Shown: positions 15,515-23,697 of the stretch, in pieces
Position numbering within the stretch: position 1 is the first letter of the stretch
Layout: each line of letters opens with the position of its first letter
DNA from: C7867-002 sp964637485
GTDB taxonomy: Bacteria; Patescibacteriota; Minisyncoccia; Phycocordibacterales; PALSA-1337
DNA: 29,235 nucleotides
NCBI GenBank assembly: GCA_964637485.1
Contig: CAZWUU010000003.1
Coordinates: 1-29,235, forward strand
Reading direction: 5' to 3'
Notes under the pieces: model-generated
What the model was told of the DNA's origin: nothing
The model's database searches: none
The model's input: the letters and a program-made list of their open reading frames with translations, nothing else
Program-made: the position numbers and the translations under genes

Positions 15515-16707
15515 TAATTTGTGGGAGGCAAAATAACCGGTGGTTCATAAGTGCCAAAATTCTTATCAAGATCGGTTGCCTTCATAACCATTTCGTTTTT
15601 TCTGTTATTCATATCAGATATCAAGTCTCGATCTATAACATCAGTATTTTCGTTTGCGAACGTTGTGATGCTGACAATCGCTAACTGAACATTGGTCAAG
15701 GATTGATTTTTAATGTTTTCCCAGGCTTGTCTATTGGTCAGTGAGCTCGGACTTGCCATAGCAGCATTTAAATTGAACCAATTAAGAGCGAATGTTCCGT
15801 ATGTGTACAGGATTCTGGCATACTCAGTGCTTGTTTTTGATGAATATCTATTATAAATTTCTGTAAATTTTGCCGCTTCTCCTAAGTTTTTGAAACAACC
15901 TAGATTGGACATGCTGCCACAGTGCTGAACCGAGGCTCTCATCACCGCCATTCCCATATTTAAATTCTGTATTTGATTTAGATTAACAGATTCCTCAGCT
16001 TTTTGTGCTCGTTGCCTGCACAGCTCTCTAATTTGCTCGTCGAGATTTGGCTGGTTGCATTCCCTGCTAATTTCCTGCTCATCCATTTCTTGGCCATAAA
16101 TACTACTTAATTGGCTGTCTATTTGTTGAATACTCGACTCGAGGGCAGAAATCTGGTCCTTTGTCTGGTTTATTTTGTTCGTAAAAGTTCTCATATCGCT
16201 CTGATATGTGCGAAGATCCCTCTCAAATTCATCGAAGATCTGCCTGCTTATATCTCGATACTTACTCATATCTATATTTAACGGAGCTACGAGTGTGGAT
16301 GGTATGGCTACCAGTCTCGGGTCAACGGTGCGCAGGATGAGATAGGAGGTCAGTACCAGCACCAGTCCCAGTAATGCGTTCTTCGCTTTATCCAAACCTT
16401 CTTTCTTGCCGGTATACGAGTCTTTGGTCATATACATGAGTCCCCCATAAACTGTCATAAATACTGCCAGGGCGGCCGCTATGGCAATGATCAGATTGAA
16501 TGTGGACTGGACATACTTTTCGAAATTTACCTCGGTGACCATGTTTCCGGTGCATTCAACACCGTTTCCCGGTATGCAGGGCAAAGGTTCCAGTAATTTG
16601 TAGCCATTCTGAGCATTTGCCGGTTCGTGAAATATCGATAAGGCTATGATCACAAGAATTGCCGTGATGAAACTTCGTTGCAATGATTTTTTAAATAGTA
16701 TTTTCAT
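15514..16707 (-). CDS. VirB2/TrbC-like two-helix protein with coiled-coil tail
   Basis: A 397-residue exported membrane protein. It has a signal peptide (about 1-32, ending in PANA), a Cys pair (CIPGNGVEC), then two membrane helices around a short loop: FNLIIAIAAALAVFMTVYGGLMYM and NALLGLVLVLTSYLILRTV. The loop is rich in Lys and Gly. This two-helix pattern matches the pilin-like VirB2/TrbC proteins of Patescibacteria. Unlike a pilin, it carries a further 270 residues of Gln/Asn-rich, probably coiled-coil sequence (about 150-250) with scattered Cys residues. It could be a pilin-derived scaffold rather than a fibre subunit. It is one base from its upstream neighbour and overlaps the next gene by one. 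Confidence 0.7.
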   Translation of the reverse strand: MKILFKKSLQRSFITAILVIIALSIFHEPANAQNGYKLLEPLPCIPGNGVECTGNMVTEVNFEKYVQSTFNLIIAIAAALAVFMTVYGGLMYMTKDSYTGKKEGLDKAKNALLGLVLVLTSYLILRTVDPRLVAIPSTLVAPLNIDMSKYRDISRQIFDEFERDLRTYQSDMRTFTNKINQTKDQISALESSIQQIDSQLSSIYGQEMDEQEISRECNQPNLDEQIRELCRQRAQKAEESVNLNQIQNLNMGMAVMRASVQHCGSMSNLGCFKNLGEAAKFTEIYNRYSSKTSTEYARILYTYGTFALNWFNLNAAMASPSSLTNRQAWENIKNQSLTNVQLAIVSITTFANENTDVIDRDLISDMNNRKNEMVMKATDLDKNFGTYEPPVILPPTN

Positions 16708-16708
16708 A

Positions 16709-17725
16709 TTAGAAATTCGTATTTATTCGATTATTGCCTGTTGTAAATGAGGCAATGAAACTATTTTCGGCGCTCTGTAATATCGATTCTTTGTTCGTGA
16801 TCTTGAGATTAATATTTGAATTTCCGGAGGTTCCTTCTGGAGCACGCAAGGTGATAGCGAGATTGGATGAAAGATCAGTCAGCTCTCTGCCGTTGATGAG
16901 CCATGTAGTAATGAGATTGCCTATGTTATCTGCTTTGACATTGAAACCAAAAGGCACTGCCAGCACCCCCACCTCTCTTCTCTGTCGAAGGTATATGGTG
17001 CTCGGTATCGCATTGTTGTATAAAGGGCCATATGTCGGGTCGTTTTCGTAAAAATTTATTACCGGAGAGCTCTGGTTTATGATGAGCAATGATTTTGTTC
17101 CTGATGTTCCGTCACGGCTGGTGACTGTGAGCACTATTTCTATAGGTCTAGGTATCACATCTGCAAATATAGTTATGCTTTGTCTGCCGTAACCTGACTG
17201 ATTTTGTAATACGTTTCCATTTTGTTCCCATTTATATATCAGGTTCTTAGGATCGAGAATATTTCCGGAAGAATCGGCCAATTGAGGCACGGCCACGACT
17301 TTTATCTGGTTCTGATATGAGACCGGAATCTTTCCTGGGTACATCGGAGGAACGTATCCCTGAGGTTCTACTATCATGTCTATGGATCCCGATGTTATAA
17401 GTATTTCGTTTGAAAACTCAAAGCCCTCTGAGCTGACGGCTTCTATGCTTATGCGCAATGTCTTTCCGAGTGCCGGAGCTTTCGTGTTTACGATGGTGAT
17501 ACCCACCCCCCTTTGCAAGATCTTCCCATCTGCCAACCAAACAATATTTGCTGCGTTTATATCGAAGGCATAACTCTTGGCTGTGATAGTAATATTCTGA
17601 TTTGGTGAAGGATTTGGTACCGAAGAAAGAAGTTCGATGTTTTGCTGAGCATTTGCATTACCCCACCCAGCAATACAAGAAAATGCAAATATAATTACGA
17701 AATATATTCGAGAATTAGAATTCAT
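16709..17725 (-). CDS. Exported protein with Ig/PKD-like repeats
   Basis: A 338-residue secreted protein, unrecognised at the family level. A signal peptide (about 1-26, ending in NANA) precedes three or so beta-sandwich-like units. The recurring pattern is strand, x-W-x-x-[DN]-G-[KR]: NIVWLADGKIL, LIYKWEQNGNVL and LITTWLINGREL. These are typical of PKD/Ig-like surface domains. No cysteine is visible in the mature part and no second membrane helix. Start ATG 17725 has TAAAAT with an extended TG ending seven bases before it, so this gene can be made from its own promoter inside the operon. A role as a surface or adhesive component is an inference from fold type. Confidence 0.7.
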   Translation of the reverse strand: MNSNSRIYFVIIFAFSCIAGWGNANAQQNIELLSSVPNPSPNQNITITAKSYAFDINAANIVWLADGKILQRGVGITIVNTKAPALGKTLRISIEAVSSEGFEFSNEILITSGSIDMIVEPQGYVPPMYPGKIPVSYQNQIKVVAVPQLADSSGNILDPKNLIYKWEQNGNVLQNQSGYGRQSITIFADVIPRPIEIVLTVTSRDGTSGTKSLLIINQSSPVINFYENDPTYGPLYNNAIPSTIYLRQRREVGVLAVPFGFNVKADNIGNLITTWLINGRELTDLSSNLAITLRAPEGTSGNSNINLKITNKESILQSAENSFIASFTTGNNRINTNF

Positions 17726-17732
17726 CCGCTTA

Positions 17733-17741
17733 ATTTTATCA
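17733..17741 (-). promoter_or_regulatory. Internal extended -10 promoter
   Basis: TGATAAAAT on the minus strand ends seven bases before the ATG at 17725, in the 54-bp gap after the preceding gene. Same spacing as dnaN and the PrgI-like gene, predicting leaderless initiation inside the operon. Confidence 0.45.
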
Positions 17742-17779
17742 ATATATATGGATATATGCGATGTTAGTTATTCACGCAC

Positions 17780-18220
17780 CTATCTTACGGGCCTGAGATC
17801 GGTATTTCTTACAGGTTCTCTTACTCCATCTACGTATAATGGCTGATCTTGTTGCTGGACGTTCGAGTCTGTTGCTCGATCATCGATCCGGCTAGATTTT
17901 TTGTTTGGGTTTCCTCCCTTCATTCCTTTATTGCGCTTATCTTCCATTCTGGTCATGAATATTATAGCCGCAGTTCCGAGGGTCAGCGTGGGCAAAATCT
18001 GTATGACAGGTAATATTTCGGCGATGAATGAGAGCGCTGTAGTCGTCAGTCGACGAGCGTTTATCAGTTTAAAACCACGGAGAGATAGATATATGCTCAC
18101 CAATATCCAATGAAATCCACCGAATATGCCACCTATAATAGGGATGATGCTCAGGCCATCGTTTATTACAGCCAACATGAGCAGGACTATTGCAGAGCCG
18201 TTCCCTATCCTGTAATTCAT
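17780..18220 (-). CDS. Small membrane protein of the secretion-like operon
   Basis: A 146-residue protein that I do not recognise. It has three or so hydrophobic segments: SAIVLLMLAVINDGLSIIPIIGGIFGG, FHWILVSIYLSL, and LSFIAEILPVIQILPTLTLGTAAIIF. A basic, polar cytosolic-type tail (about 95-146) follows. It is one of the few gaps in the operon's tight packing, with 16 bases from virB4 and 54 before the next gene. Its ATG is preceded by a perfect extended -10 ending six bases upstream. It could be a small inner-membrane accessory subunit. Confidence 0.7.
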   Translation of the reverse strand: MNYRIGNGSAIVLLMLAVINDGLSIIPIIGGIFGGFHWILVSIYLSLRGFKLINARRLTTTALSFIAEILPVIQILPTLTLGTAAIIFMTRMEDKRNKGMKGGNPNKKSSRIDDRATDSNVQQQDQPLYVDGVREPVRNTDLRPVR

Positions 18221-18226
18221 GAACTT

Positions 18227-18235
18227 ATTATATCA
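18227..18235 (-). promoter_or_regulatory. Internal extended -10 promoter
   Basis: TGATATAAT on the minus strand, a perfect extended -10, ends six bases before the ATG at 18220 and overlaps the tail of virB4 by no coding constraint (gap of 16). Leaderless initiation is predicted. Confidence 0.5.
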
Positions 18236-18236
18236 G

Positions 18237-20057
18237 TTAGGCCAGGTTATTTCGTTCCAGATCTTTTTTGGCTTTCTCTATTTCCAGAACCTGTGCAGGA
18301 TTTGTGGTGATGATCTGGTCTTCTGTATATGATGCTCTGATCTGTATGGCTACATGTTTTAATCCTACGAAAAATATTCCCTCGCCTACGTCTGATTCCA
18401 ATAGAAGATACTTTTCCTCATCGGTCAGATTGAAGGTTTGCTGAATGTGATCTATGACTGTCGGTGACTGTTTCAACAATATTTGGATAGAAGAGTTCGT
18501 AAGTATCGGTAATCCATATGGAGATTTCAAGAAGTCGTCCACGTCTTGGGTTATTGTTGCCAGGCCGAGATAGTATTTTCTGCCTCTTTTCGCCAATCCA
18601 TACAGGAATGAAGCGGTGTCTTCTGATTTCATCATCCACCACGCCTCGTCGATGACCAGCAATCTCTTCTTGCGAACTTTTCGCACGGCATTCCATATAT
18701 AGTGCGTGACAATGTACATGGCTACTGGCTTCAGCTCATCTTCCATATCTCGGAGTGAGAATACGATGAATTTGTTATTTATATCGACATTTGACGGCCT
18801 GTTTATAAAACCAGACCAAGTGCCCTTGGTATATTTCGTGAGTCTCTGTACTAATGAATCAGCCCCTTCCATTCCAGCTAAGACCAATTCAAAATCAGAA
18901 AGAAGAGGTGGTTCTACGTTTGTAAAATCTGATTCGGGAGTTATGTCTTTCAACGCATACGTCTCGGTGATGGCTCTGTCTATGAGCGCATCTTCCTCCT
19001 GAGTGAGTCCTCCCAGCATGATCCTGAATAAGCCGACTAGATTTATTATGTTAGATCGAAGCACGTCTGCGGAAGATTCGTCCTCCCCTACTATGGGCAG
19101 GTCAAAAGGATTTATGTGGTGCTCGGAATTCAATGAGATGTTGAAATACTTTCCGCCCGTTGCTTCTGACATGTATTCATATTCTTTTTCTGGGTCAATG
19201 ACTATGACGTCACCATCGAACATGAGTGTTCTCAGTATTTCCAATTTAGTGCAATAAGATTTTCCCGCACCGGCCATGGCAAATGTGACAGAGTTATAGT
19301 TTGGCAAAGAATATCTGTCGAACAATACCAATGATGAATTGTGTCTATTTATTCCATAAAGTATTCCTTTATCAGACGTGAGGTCGAACGATACGAACGG
19401 AAATACACTGGAAAGCGGTGATGAGTTAAGTTTTGTGTGCACTAGGAGTTGATCATCGGCTAGAGGAATGACGCTCTTGAATCCTTGCTCCTGCTGAAAC
19501 AGGGCGGGTTTTAGATAAACCAGCTTTGATTCCATGATGGATTTAATCTCTGATTCGAGCTTATCCAGCTCTGCGTCTGAATCTGCAAATATTGTGAGAT
19601 ATACGCCGACGTCGAAAAGATGTTCCTGGGCCTGCATGAGCTGATCACGCAATGACTCCAAGTCCTGATATGCAGTGTCCAGGGAGGGCTCTCTTACTAG
19701 TCCCTTCTCTTCTCTTCTGGATATCTGACTTTGTACTTCGGCGACCTTCTTCTGAAAATGACGCAGTATCTTGGCTGTATCTACAGGATGGATAAATATG
19801 GAGGCATTGAAAACCTTGTCTAGGTTTATGATAGGAGCAAACCAGCTTTCATCTAGAAATCTCGGATACGATATGACGAAGAGTGTCCTGCCGACCTTTT
19901 CGCCTAGATTTATATCTTTGGGACTGATTTTCAGAGCAGATGGAGCTATGACATCTTTTAACTCCAGTACGCCTGCCTGGTATATTTCTTCCGGCAGTAT
20001 TGAAACTATCGGTTCCTCTCCCTTTTTCTTGCTGAATAATCCATTGAATATACTCAT
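18237..20057 (-). CDS. virB4: VirB4-family type IV secretion ATPase
   Basis: Cytoplasmic ATPase that is the most conserved T4SS component. The 606-residue protein has the VirB4 N-terminal region (RTLFVISYPRFLDESW, IFIHPVDTAKILRHFQKKVAEVQSQI, ALFQQEQGFKSVIPL), Walker A AMAGAGKS at about 260-267, DPEKEYEYM, the Walker B stretch LLVIDEAWWMM near 467-476, and the motifs GLATITQDVDDFL and QILLKQ after it. Length is complete for this VirB4 type. ATG 20057 overlaps the upstream gene's stop as ATGA, so translation is coupled. No VirD4 coupling ATPase or VirB11 is found beside it. Confidence 0.95.
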   Translation of the reverse strand: MSIFNGLFSKKKGEEPIVSILPEEIYQAGVLELKDVIAPSALKISPKDINLGEKVGRTLFVISYPRFLDESWFAPIINLDKVFNASIFIHPVDTAKILRHFQKKVAEVQSQISRREEKGLVREPSLDTAYQDLESLRDQLMQAQEHLFDVGVYLTIFADSDAELDKLESEIKSIMESKLVYLKPALFQQEQGFKSVIPLADDQLLVHTKLNSSPLSSVFPFVSFDLTSDKGILYGINRHNSSLVLFDRYSLPNYNSVTFAMAGAGKSYCTKLEILRTLMFDGDVIVIDPEKEYEYMSEATGGKYFNISLNSEHHINPFDLPIVGEDESSADVLRSNIINLVGLFRIMLGGLTQEEDALIDRAITETYALKDITPESDFTNVEPPLLSDFELVLAGMEGADSLVQRLTKYTKGTWSGFINRPSNVDINNKFIVFSLRDMEDELKPVAMYIVTHYIWNAVRKVRKKRLLVIDEAWWMMKSEDTASFLYGLAKRGRKYYLGLATITQDVDDFLKSPYGLPILTNSSIQILLKQSPTVIDHIQQTFNLTDEEKYLLLESDVGEGIFFVGLKHVAIQIRASYTEDQIITTNPAQVLEIEKAKKDLERNNLA

Positions 20058-20689
20058 GATACTTGTATGGGCTTTTCCGTTTCGCCTGGATTAAATATTT
20101 TATAATATAGCTCGACCACTTCTTCGGTGCCCAACTCTGCCGCTCTGATACCGCATCTCACCAGTCCTTGTTCTACTACTGCTACCCTCTGTTCCAACTG
20201 ACTGCGATATTCTGCAAATTTATCATCCGGCAATATTGAATTCTTCGATCCGCCCTTGCCCCCTACCAAGCTGGATATTGGGTTTTTGCCTGACATGAGT
20301 GGTGGGTCATACGGAACAACCACGAAAAAGCTCTTGGACATGATGTTCGTAGATTCTACGAAGGTTTTTATGAATTCTATGTATTCTCTCACCTGTATCT
20401 TCATGAGCTCAGATATTTGCTCTTTGTATCTGTCTTCAAGTAGAGCGATGTATGGCCTTATGTCTAGCTTTTTTGATTGTATATATATCTGTATAGAAAA
20501 ATCCAAAGAATTAAGAAAACTTTGGAATTGCATGAGGATGGCCCTCTGCTCATCGGATGATTTCAATGCAAAGTTAAGAGATGTGGCTAGGACAACGGCT
20601 CTCATCCCGCCGTTTTTCAGAATGACGACACCTTCGCGTATTTCCTGTATCGGTACGAAGTTTTGAGTTGTTTGTGGTGCTGTAGGCAT
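20054..20689 (-). CDS. TraC-like protein preceding VirB4
   Basis: A 211-residue, probably cytosolic protein. It begins NFVPIQEIREGVVILKNGGMRAVVLATSLNFALKS and continues with a helical part and SKSFFVVVPYD. This resembles the N-terminal domain found in TraC/VirB4-type ATPases, as a separate gene. The conserved order PrgI-like, this gene, virB4 (overlaps of 1 and 4 bases) suggests a stable complex. A Gly/Ser-rich insertion (SLVGGKGGSKNS) may be a flexible loop. It is not a VirB4 fragment produced by frameshift, because VirB4 itself has its full N-terminal region. Function is inferred. Confidence 0.7.
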   Translation of the reverse strand: MPTAPQTTQNFVPIQEIREGVVILKNGGMRAVVLATSLNFALKSSDEQRAILMQFQSFLNSLDFSIQIYIQSKKLDIRPYIALLEDRYKEQISELMKIQVREYIEFIKTFVESTNIMSKSFFVVVPYDPPLMSGKNPISSLVGGKGGSKNSILPDDKFAEYRSQLEQRVAVVEQGLVRCGIRAAELGTEEVVELYYKIFNPGETEKPIQVS

Positions 20690-21123
20690 TATCGTTGTTT
20701 TTTGTCGCTATATATACTCTCCTTTATATCGAGACTCCAAGTCAGATCCTTGAGTTTGCTGTCGGCTATTTTTGGCACCATTATTGATGCGTAATTTTTT
20801 GCTTCTCGTACGACATTATCTGGAGTTGGTGCAACGGGCTTATTCTCCTTTTTCCATATATACAGCTTGGATCCGCGCCAGTATTTATAGGCAGACTCAG
20901 CCATGGCGATGAGAGGTCGGCTGTTTATCCTATAAAAAGCCAGTGATACGGAGACTCCTAAGACCAATACCATCGGTATCACCGCCAAAAGAAAACTATT
21001 GAGTGTAATATAAATGACAAAACACAGACCTGCTCCGCCAGCAAGATAAATAAACTGTTTCAGAGTTAGAGGACCGATGATTTTGTCTTCAACTTCGATG
21101 AATTGAGGTACTTGGAATCGCAT
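20689..21123 (-). CDS. PrgI family (VirB3-like) membrane protein
   Basis: A 144-residue inner-membrane protein, typical of monoderm and Patescibacteria T4SS loci. It starts MRFQVPQFIEVEDKIIGPLTLKQFIYLAGGAG, the PrgI pattern. Two membrane helices follow (about 28-65: FVIYITLNSFLLAVI and PMVLVLGVSVSLAFY), then the WRGSKLYIW stretch and a charged tail. ATG 21123 is preferred to a TTG two codons upstream. TATAAT with an extended TG ends exactly seven bases before it. The stop and the next ATG overlap as TAATG. Confidence 0.85.
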   Translation of the reverse strand: MRFQVPQFIEVEDKIIGPLTLKQFIYLAGGAGLCFVIYITLNSFLLAVIPMVLVLGVSVSLAFYRINSRPLIAMAESAYKYWRGSKLYIWKKENKPVAPTPDNVVREAKNYASIMVPKIADSKLKDLTWSLDIKESIYSDKKQR

Positions 21124-21130
21124 CAGCAAT

Positions 21131-21139
21131 ATTATACCA
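21131..21139 (-). promoter_or_regulatory. Internal extended -10 promoter for the PrgI-virB4 part
   Basis: TGGTATAAT on the minus strand, a perfect extended -10, ends seven bases before ATG 21123. It sits in an 18-bp gap, so the -35 side lies in the end of the upstream gene. Predicts independent, leaderless expression of the ATPase module. Confidence 0.5.
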
Positions 21140-21141
21140 AA

Positions 21142-21822
21142 TTATGAGATTGGTTCCCTGTATAAATCATCCGAGGGCAGATTTTTTGGCACTGGAACAT
21201 CATTGTTCGGCACATCGGCGGGCGAAAAATTTTCTCGTCGAGTGATCCTTTCGGCTGGTATGGCAGTCGGAGAATTCAATAATTGATCGACTAATGGTTC
21301 GGAATACTTGTTTGTTGAACTCGTGTATGTACCAGTTGGTACGCTTCTGATAGCACTGGGGTTTTCTATACTGTTTATGAGCACCTCCCTATCCTCTACC
21401 GTGCGTACTTCAGTTTCCGGATGACTGTCTGGGTGTTTGTAGCTATTATCGACTGAAAAATTGCCGTGCTGTTCTATGGCGCTGTGATCTTGCAGATCAC
21501 TCGCTTCCTTTGGCGGAGTCGTTGATTCCCTTCTCAAGGATTGAAGAACTTCATTGTTTATCGATTCCGTGATAGATCTGGCAACTTCTGTTTTTATACC
21601 AGCTTCTTTTTCGAGCGTCTTGGTGAAATCTTGCGATGGTATTATGCTCAGAAGAACACCTGCTAGCGTTTCCATGACTATGCCAGTTTGTTCTATGTCC
21701 AATGAATTTTCTGTTGCTATTTCTGCTACTCTGTCGGCTGTTTCTTGAGAAACCAGCACCTTCTGAACTGTTTCCGGTAAGGAATTAAACCTGCTCTCCA
21801 AAGTTTTTGAGTCAATTTTCAT
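21142..21822 (-). CDS. Conserved-looking operon protein, function unknown
   Basis: A 226-residue soluble-looking protein that I do not recognise. The first about 100 residues are helical (MKIDSKTLESRFNSLPETVQ, then DRVAEIATENSLDIEQTG and FTKTLEKEAGIKTEVARSI). The remaining half is rich in Ser, Pro, Asn and Asp and probably disordered. No signal peptide or membrane segment. It lies between the VirB6-like gene and the PrgI-like gene, one base from the former. The N-terminal helical domain looks like a regulatory or adaptor module; that is inference. Confidence 0.65.
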   Translation of the reverse strand: MKIDSKTLESRFNSLPETVQKVLVSQETADRVAEIATENSLDIEQTGIVMETLAGVLLSIIPSQDFTKTLEKEAGIKTEVARSITESINNEVLQSLRRESTTPPKEASDLQDHSAIEQHGNFSVDNSYKHPDSHPETEVRTVEDREVLINSIENPSAIRSVPTGTYTSSTNKYSEPLVDQLLNSPTAIPAERITRRENFSPADVPNNDVPVPKNLPSDDLYREPIS

Positions 21823-21823
21823 T

Positions 21824-23695
21824 TTATACTTGTTTTAGTTCATCAATTTTTGTTTCCAGACGGCCGACTTCATTAACCTTCTTAACTTCATCCTTCATAA
21901 GCTCAGCCATATCGTCCTTTTGTTTTTGGGTTCCGCCGTTCGGATCTGCGTTCATCGCCTTCTTTAACATTTTTATGTCAGCTCGGATTTCCTTTAGATC
22001 ATCTTTATTTCTGATCAATTCTTTCTCGACTATAGGAATTTCGATTTTAGCGGCCGCAGTCTTGTCTGTGGCGTAATGAGAAAGCAGACTCATTCCCTTT
22101 ACATTCGGTTTCTCTATAGTCCTTGCATAATTCATTGAACGCTCTTTTTCAATATTAGATATTAATCCCTTCGTTTGACCAATATTGGATTTGAGTTGAT
22201 CTATAACTGACTGATTAGCACCTCTTGCTCGCGCTGAAGCCATTTGAGATTCAAAACTTCTAAGTACTGATTTTTGCTCATTTAGCTTGGCTGGATTCGC
22301 GCCCAAAGATTCGGCAAATTCAGTCTGAGACTTTATTTGTTTATCCACGCCGGACTTGTATTCTGAACCCGCTGCTCGAGTACCTTTAAGCAGTAGAGCA
22401 GCAGTTCTGCTTTTCGAAGCAGCGTCTTTCATATATTCAGATTCCGACACAGCGTTTGCTGTTCGTCCGTATGTGTTTCTACCAGTCCATGATCCCACAG
22501 TACCCCAAACCTTATTTGCACCAAAATTCTTCTGCGCCTTATCCAATATTCCTATAGTCTTCCCTGCTATGCTCACAGCGGCGACTAGGGGCAAGTTCAA
22601 CATTACTATCACTACAGCGGCATTTACTCCTAGAGATATGAGAGGACCGAGCATGGAGCCACCGCTTGAGGCTGCGTTTGCGGCCGCCGCATACGATGTT
22701 CCTATGATACTTGCGGAGCCACTTACAGATGCGGTGCTATTGCCGAAAAGTGGACTGGTAGTCAAAACATTCAATGCCAAATACATAAGCAAAAGATATA
22801 CGGGCATGAATATAAGCATGCTTTTATATTTGTCCACCCAGTCTTTGGCGTATTTTTCTATATCCGGAGATATGTAGGCCATGAATAATATGGGAGAAAA
22901 TGCCAGCAGGAAGAGCAGAATCACAAATCTAAATATGAAAGCTATTGCTGCGGCGGCAAAACTGACTGCGGCGGTTAGTTGGATGAGAATGCCAGTAACA
23001 CCCATGATAGTGACAGTCATCATTCTGGCTCCAGGGGTCACGGTATCTTCAGGATTAGCCCCGCCAAACTTTGTATTGAATATGCTTTGAATTTTCAGAG
23101 TACCCATGAATATATCTGATAGTCCGCCATCGTAAGTGGCCAGCCCCATACCGAAGATCTCTCCTTTTGAGAGATCGCTAGTTGCCGCCGCTTTATTCAA
23201 TGAATTGACCGGTGCAATGGCATTGTATATCTGCATGGATACGACATTAGAAGCATCTATGCCGAGACTGGTGAAGAAGAAACTAAAATTGATAAGAATA
23301 CCGACCATAACGATATTCTTTATCAAGCTGTCGAAGTTCGGCTTTTTGTACCCGACTATTAGTTGTATTGCCGCATATAGCAAGAAGAAAATGAGGAACA
23401 ATCCTGATATATCACGAAGAGTTCTCCATGTAGTGAATATTGCTGGAGTACTATTTACAACCTCTCTTATGTTAAGTGTCAGATTTATGGATACATTAAG
23501 GAGAAATCCTGCCACACCTACCAAATAACCAGTTATTGAAATGCCTAAATTAGCGATGTGCGCAATAATGCTCGCCATGATGGTGTCTAGTGATCCGAAG
23601 AACTGCGCATGCACAAAATGTGTAGGGACAATAATTGCAAAAAACAAAATTGCGAGCTTCAGAACATTATTGTTTTTTGTAAATATATTTTGCAT
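21824..23695 (-). CDS. VirB6/TrbL-like polytopic membrane protein
   Basis: The 623-residue protein starts with a signal-like segment (about 1-30, ending in VHA). Several membrane helices follow: near 47-70, 97-116 (GLFLIFFLLYAAIQLIVG), 126-147, two or more across about 225-275 (LLFLLAFSPILFMAYI), 290-312 and 353-380. The C-terminal 240 residues are charged, helical and probably cytosolic, with heptad-like stretches (KEIRADIKMLKKAMN). This layout fits VirB6/TrbL channel subunits of Patescibacteria. Its large Ala/Gly/Ser-rich extracellular loop (around 315-350) is typical. It sits two bases from its upstream gene. No single active-site motif exists for the family, so the call rests on topology and context. 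Confidence 0.8.
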   Translation of the reverse strand: MQNIFTKNNNVLKLAILFFAIIVPTHFVHAQFFGSLDTIMASIIAHIANLGISITGYLVGVAGFLLNVSINLTLNIREVVNSTPAIFTTWRTLRDISGLFLIFFLLYAAIQLIVGYKKPNFDSLIKNIVMVGILINFSFFFTSLGIDASNVVSMQIYNAIAPVNSLNKAAATSDLSKGEIFGMGLATYDGGLSDIFMGTLKIQSIFNTKFGGANPEDTVTPGARMMTVTIMGVTGILIQLTAAVSFAAAAIAFIFRFVILLFLLAFSPILFMAYISPDIEKYAKDWVDKYKSMLIFMPVYLLLMYLALNVLTTSPLFGNSTASVSGSASIIGTSYAAAANAASSGGSMLGPLISLGVNAAVVIVMLNLPLVAAVSIAGKTIGILDKAQKNFGANKVWGTVGSWTGRNTYGRTANAVSESEYMKDAASKSRTAALLLKGTRAAGSEYKSGVDKQIKSQTEFAESLGANPAKLNEQKSVLRSFESQMASARARGANQSVIDQLKSNIGQTKGLISNIEKERSMNYARTIEKPNVKGMSLLSHYATDKTAAAKIEIPIVEKELIRNKDDLKEIRADIKMLKKAMNADPNGGTQKQKDDMAELMKDEVKKVNEVGRLETKIDELKQV

Positions 23696-23697
23696 GT

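Noticed and set aside
18237..20689. VirB4 split in two by a frameshift
   Set aside because: The downstream protein has a complete VirB4 N-terminal region, and the junction is a clean ATGA overlap as seen elsewhere in the operon.
22356..22877. A 173-residue open frame on the plus strand inside the VirB6-like gene
   Set aside because: It is the complement of a long, well-supported gene, has no promoter or start signal, and its composition mirrors the Ala/Gly/Ser-rich coding strand.
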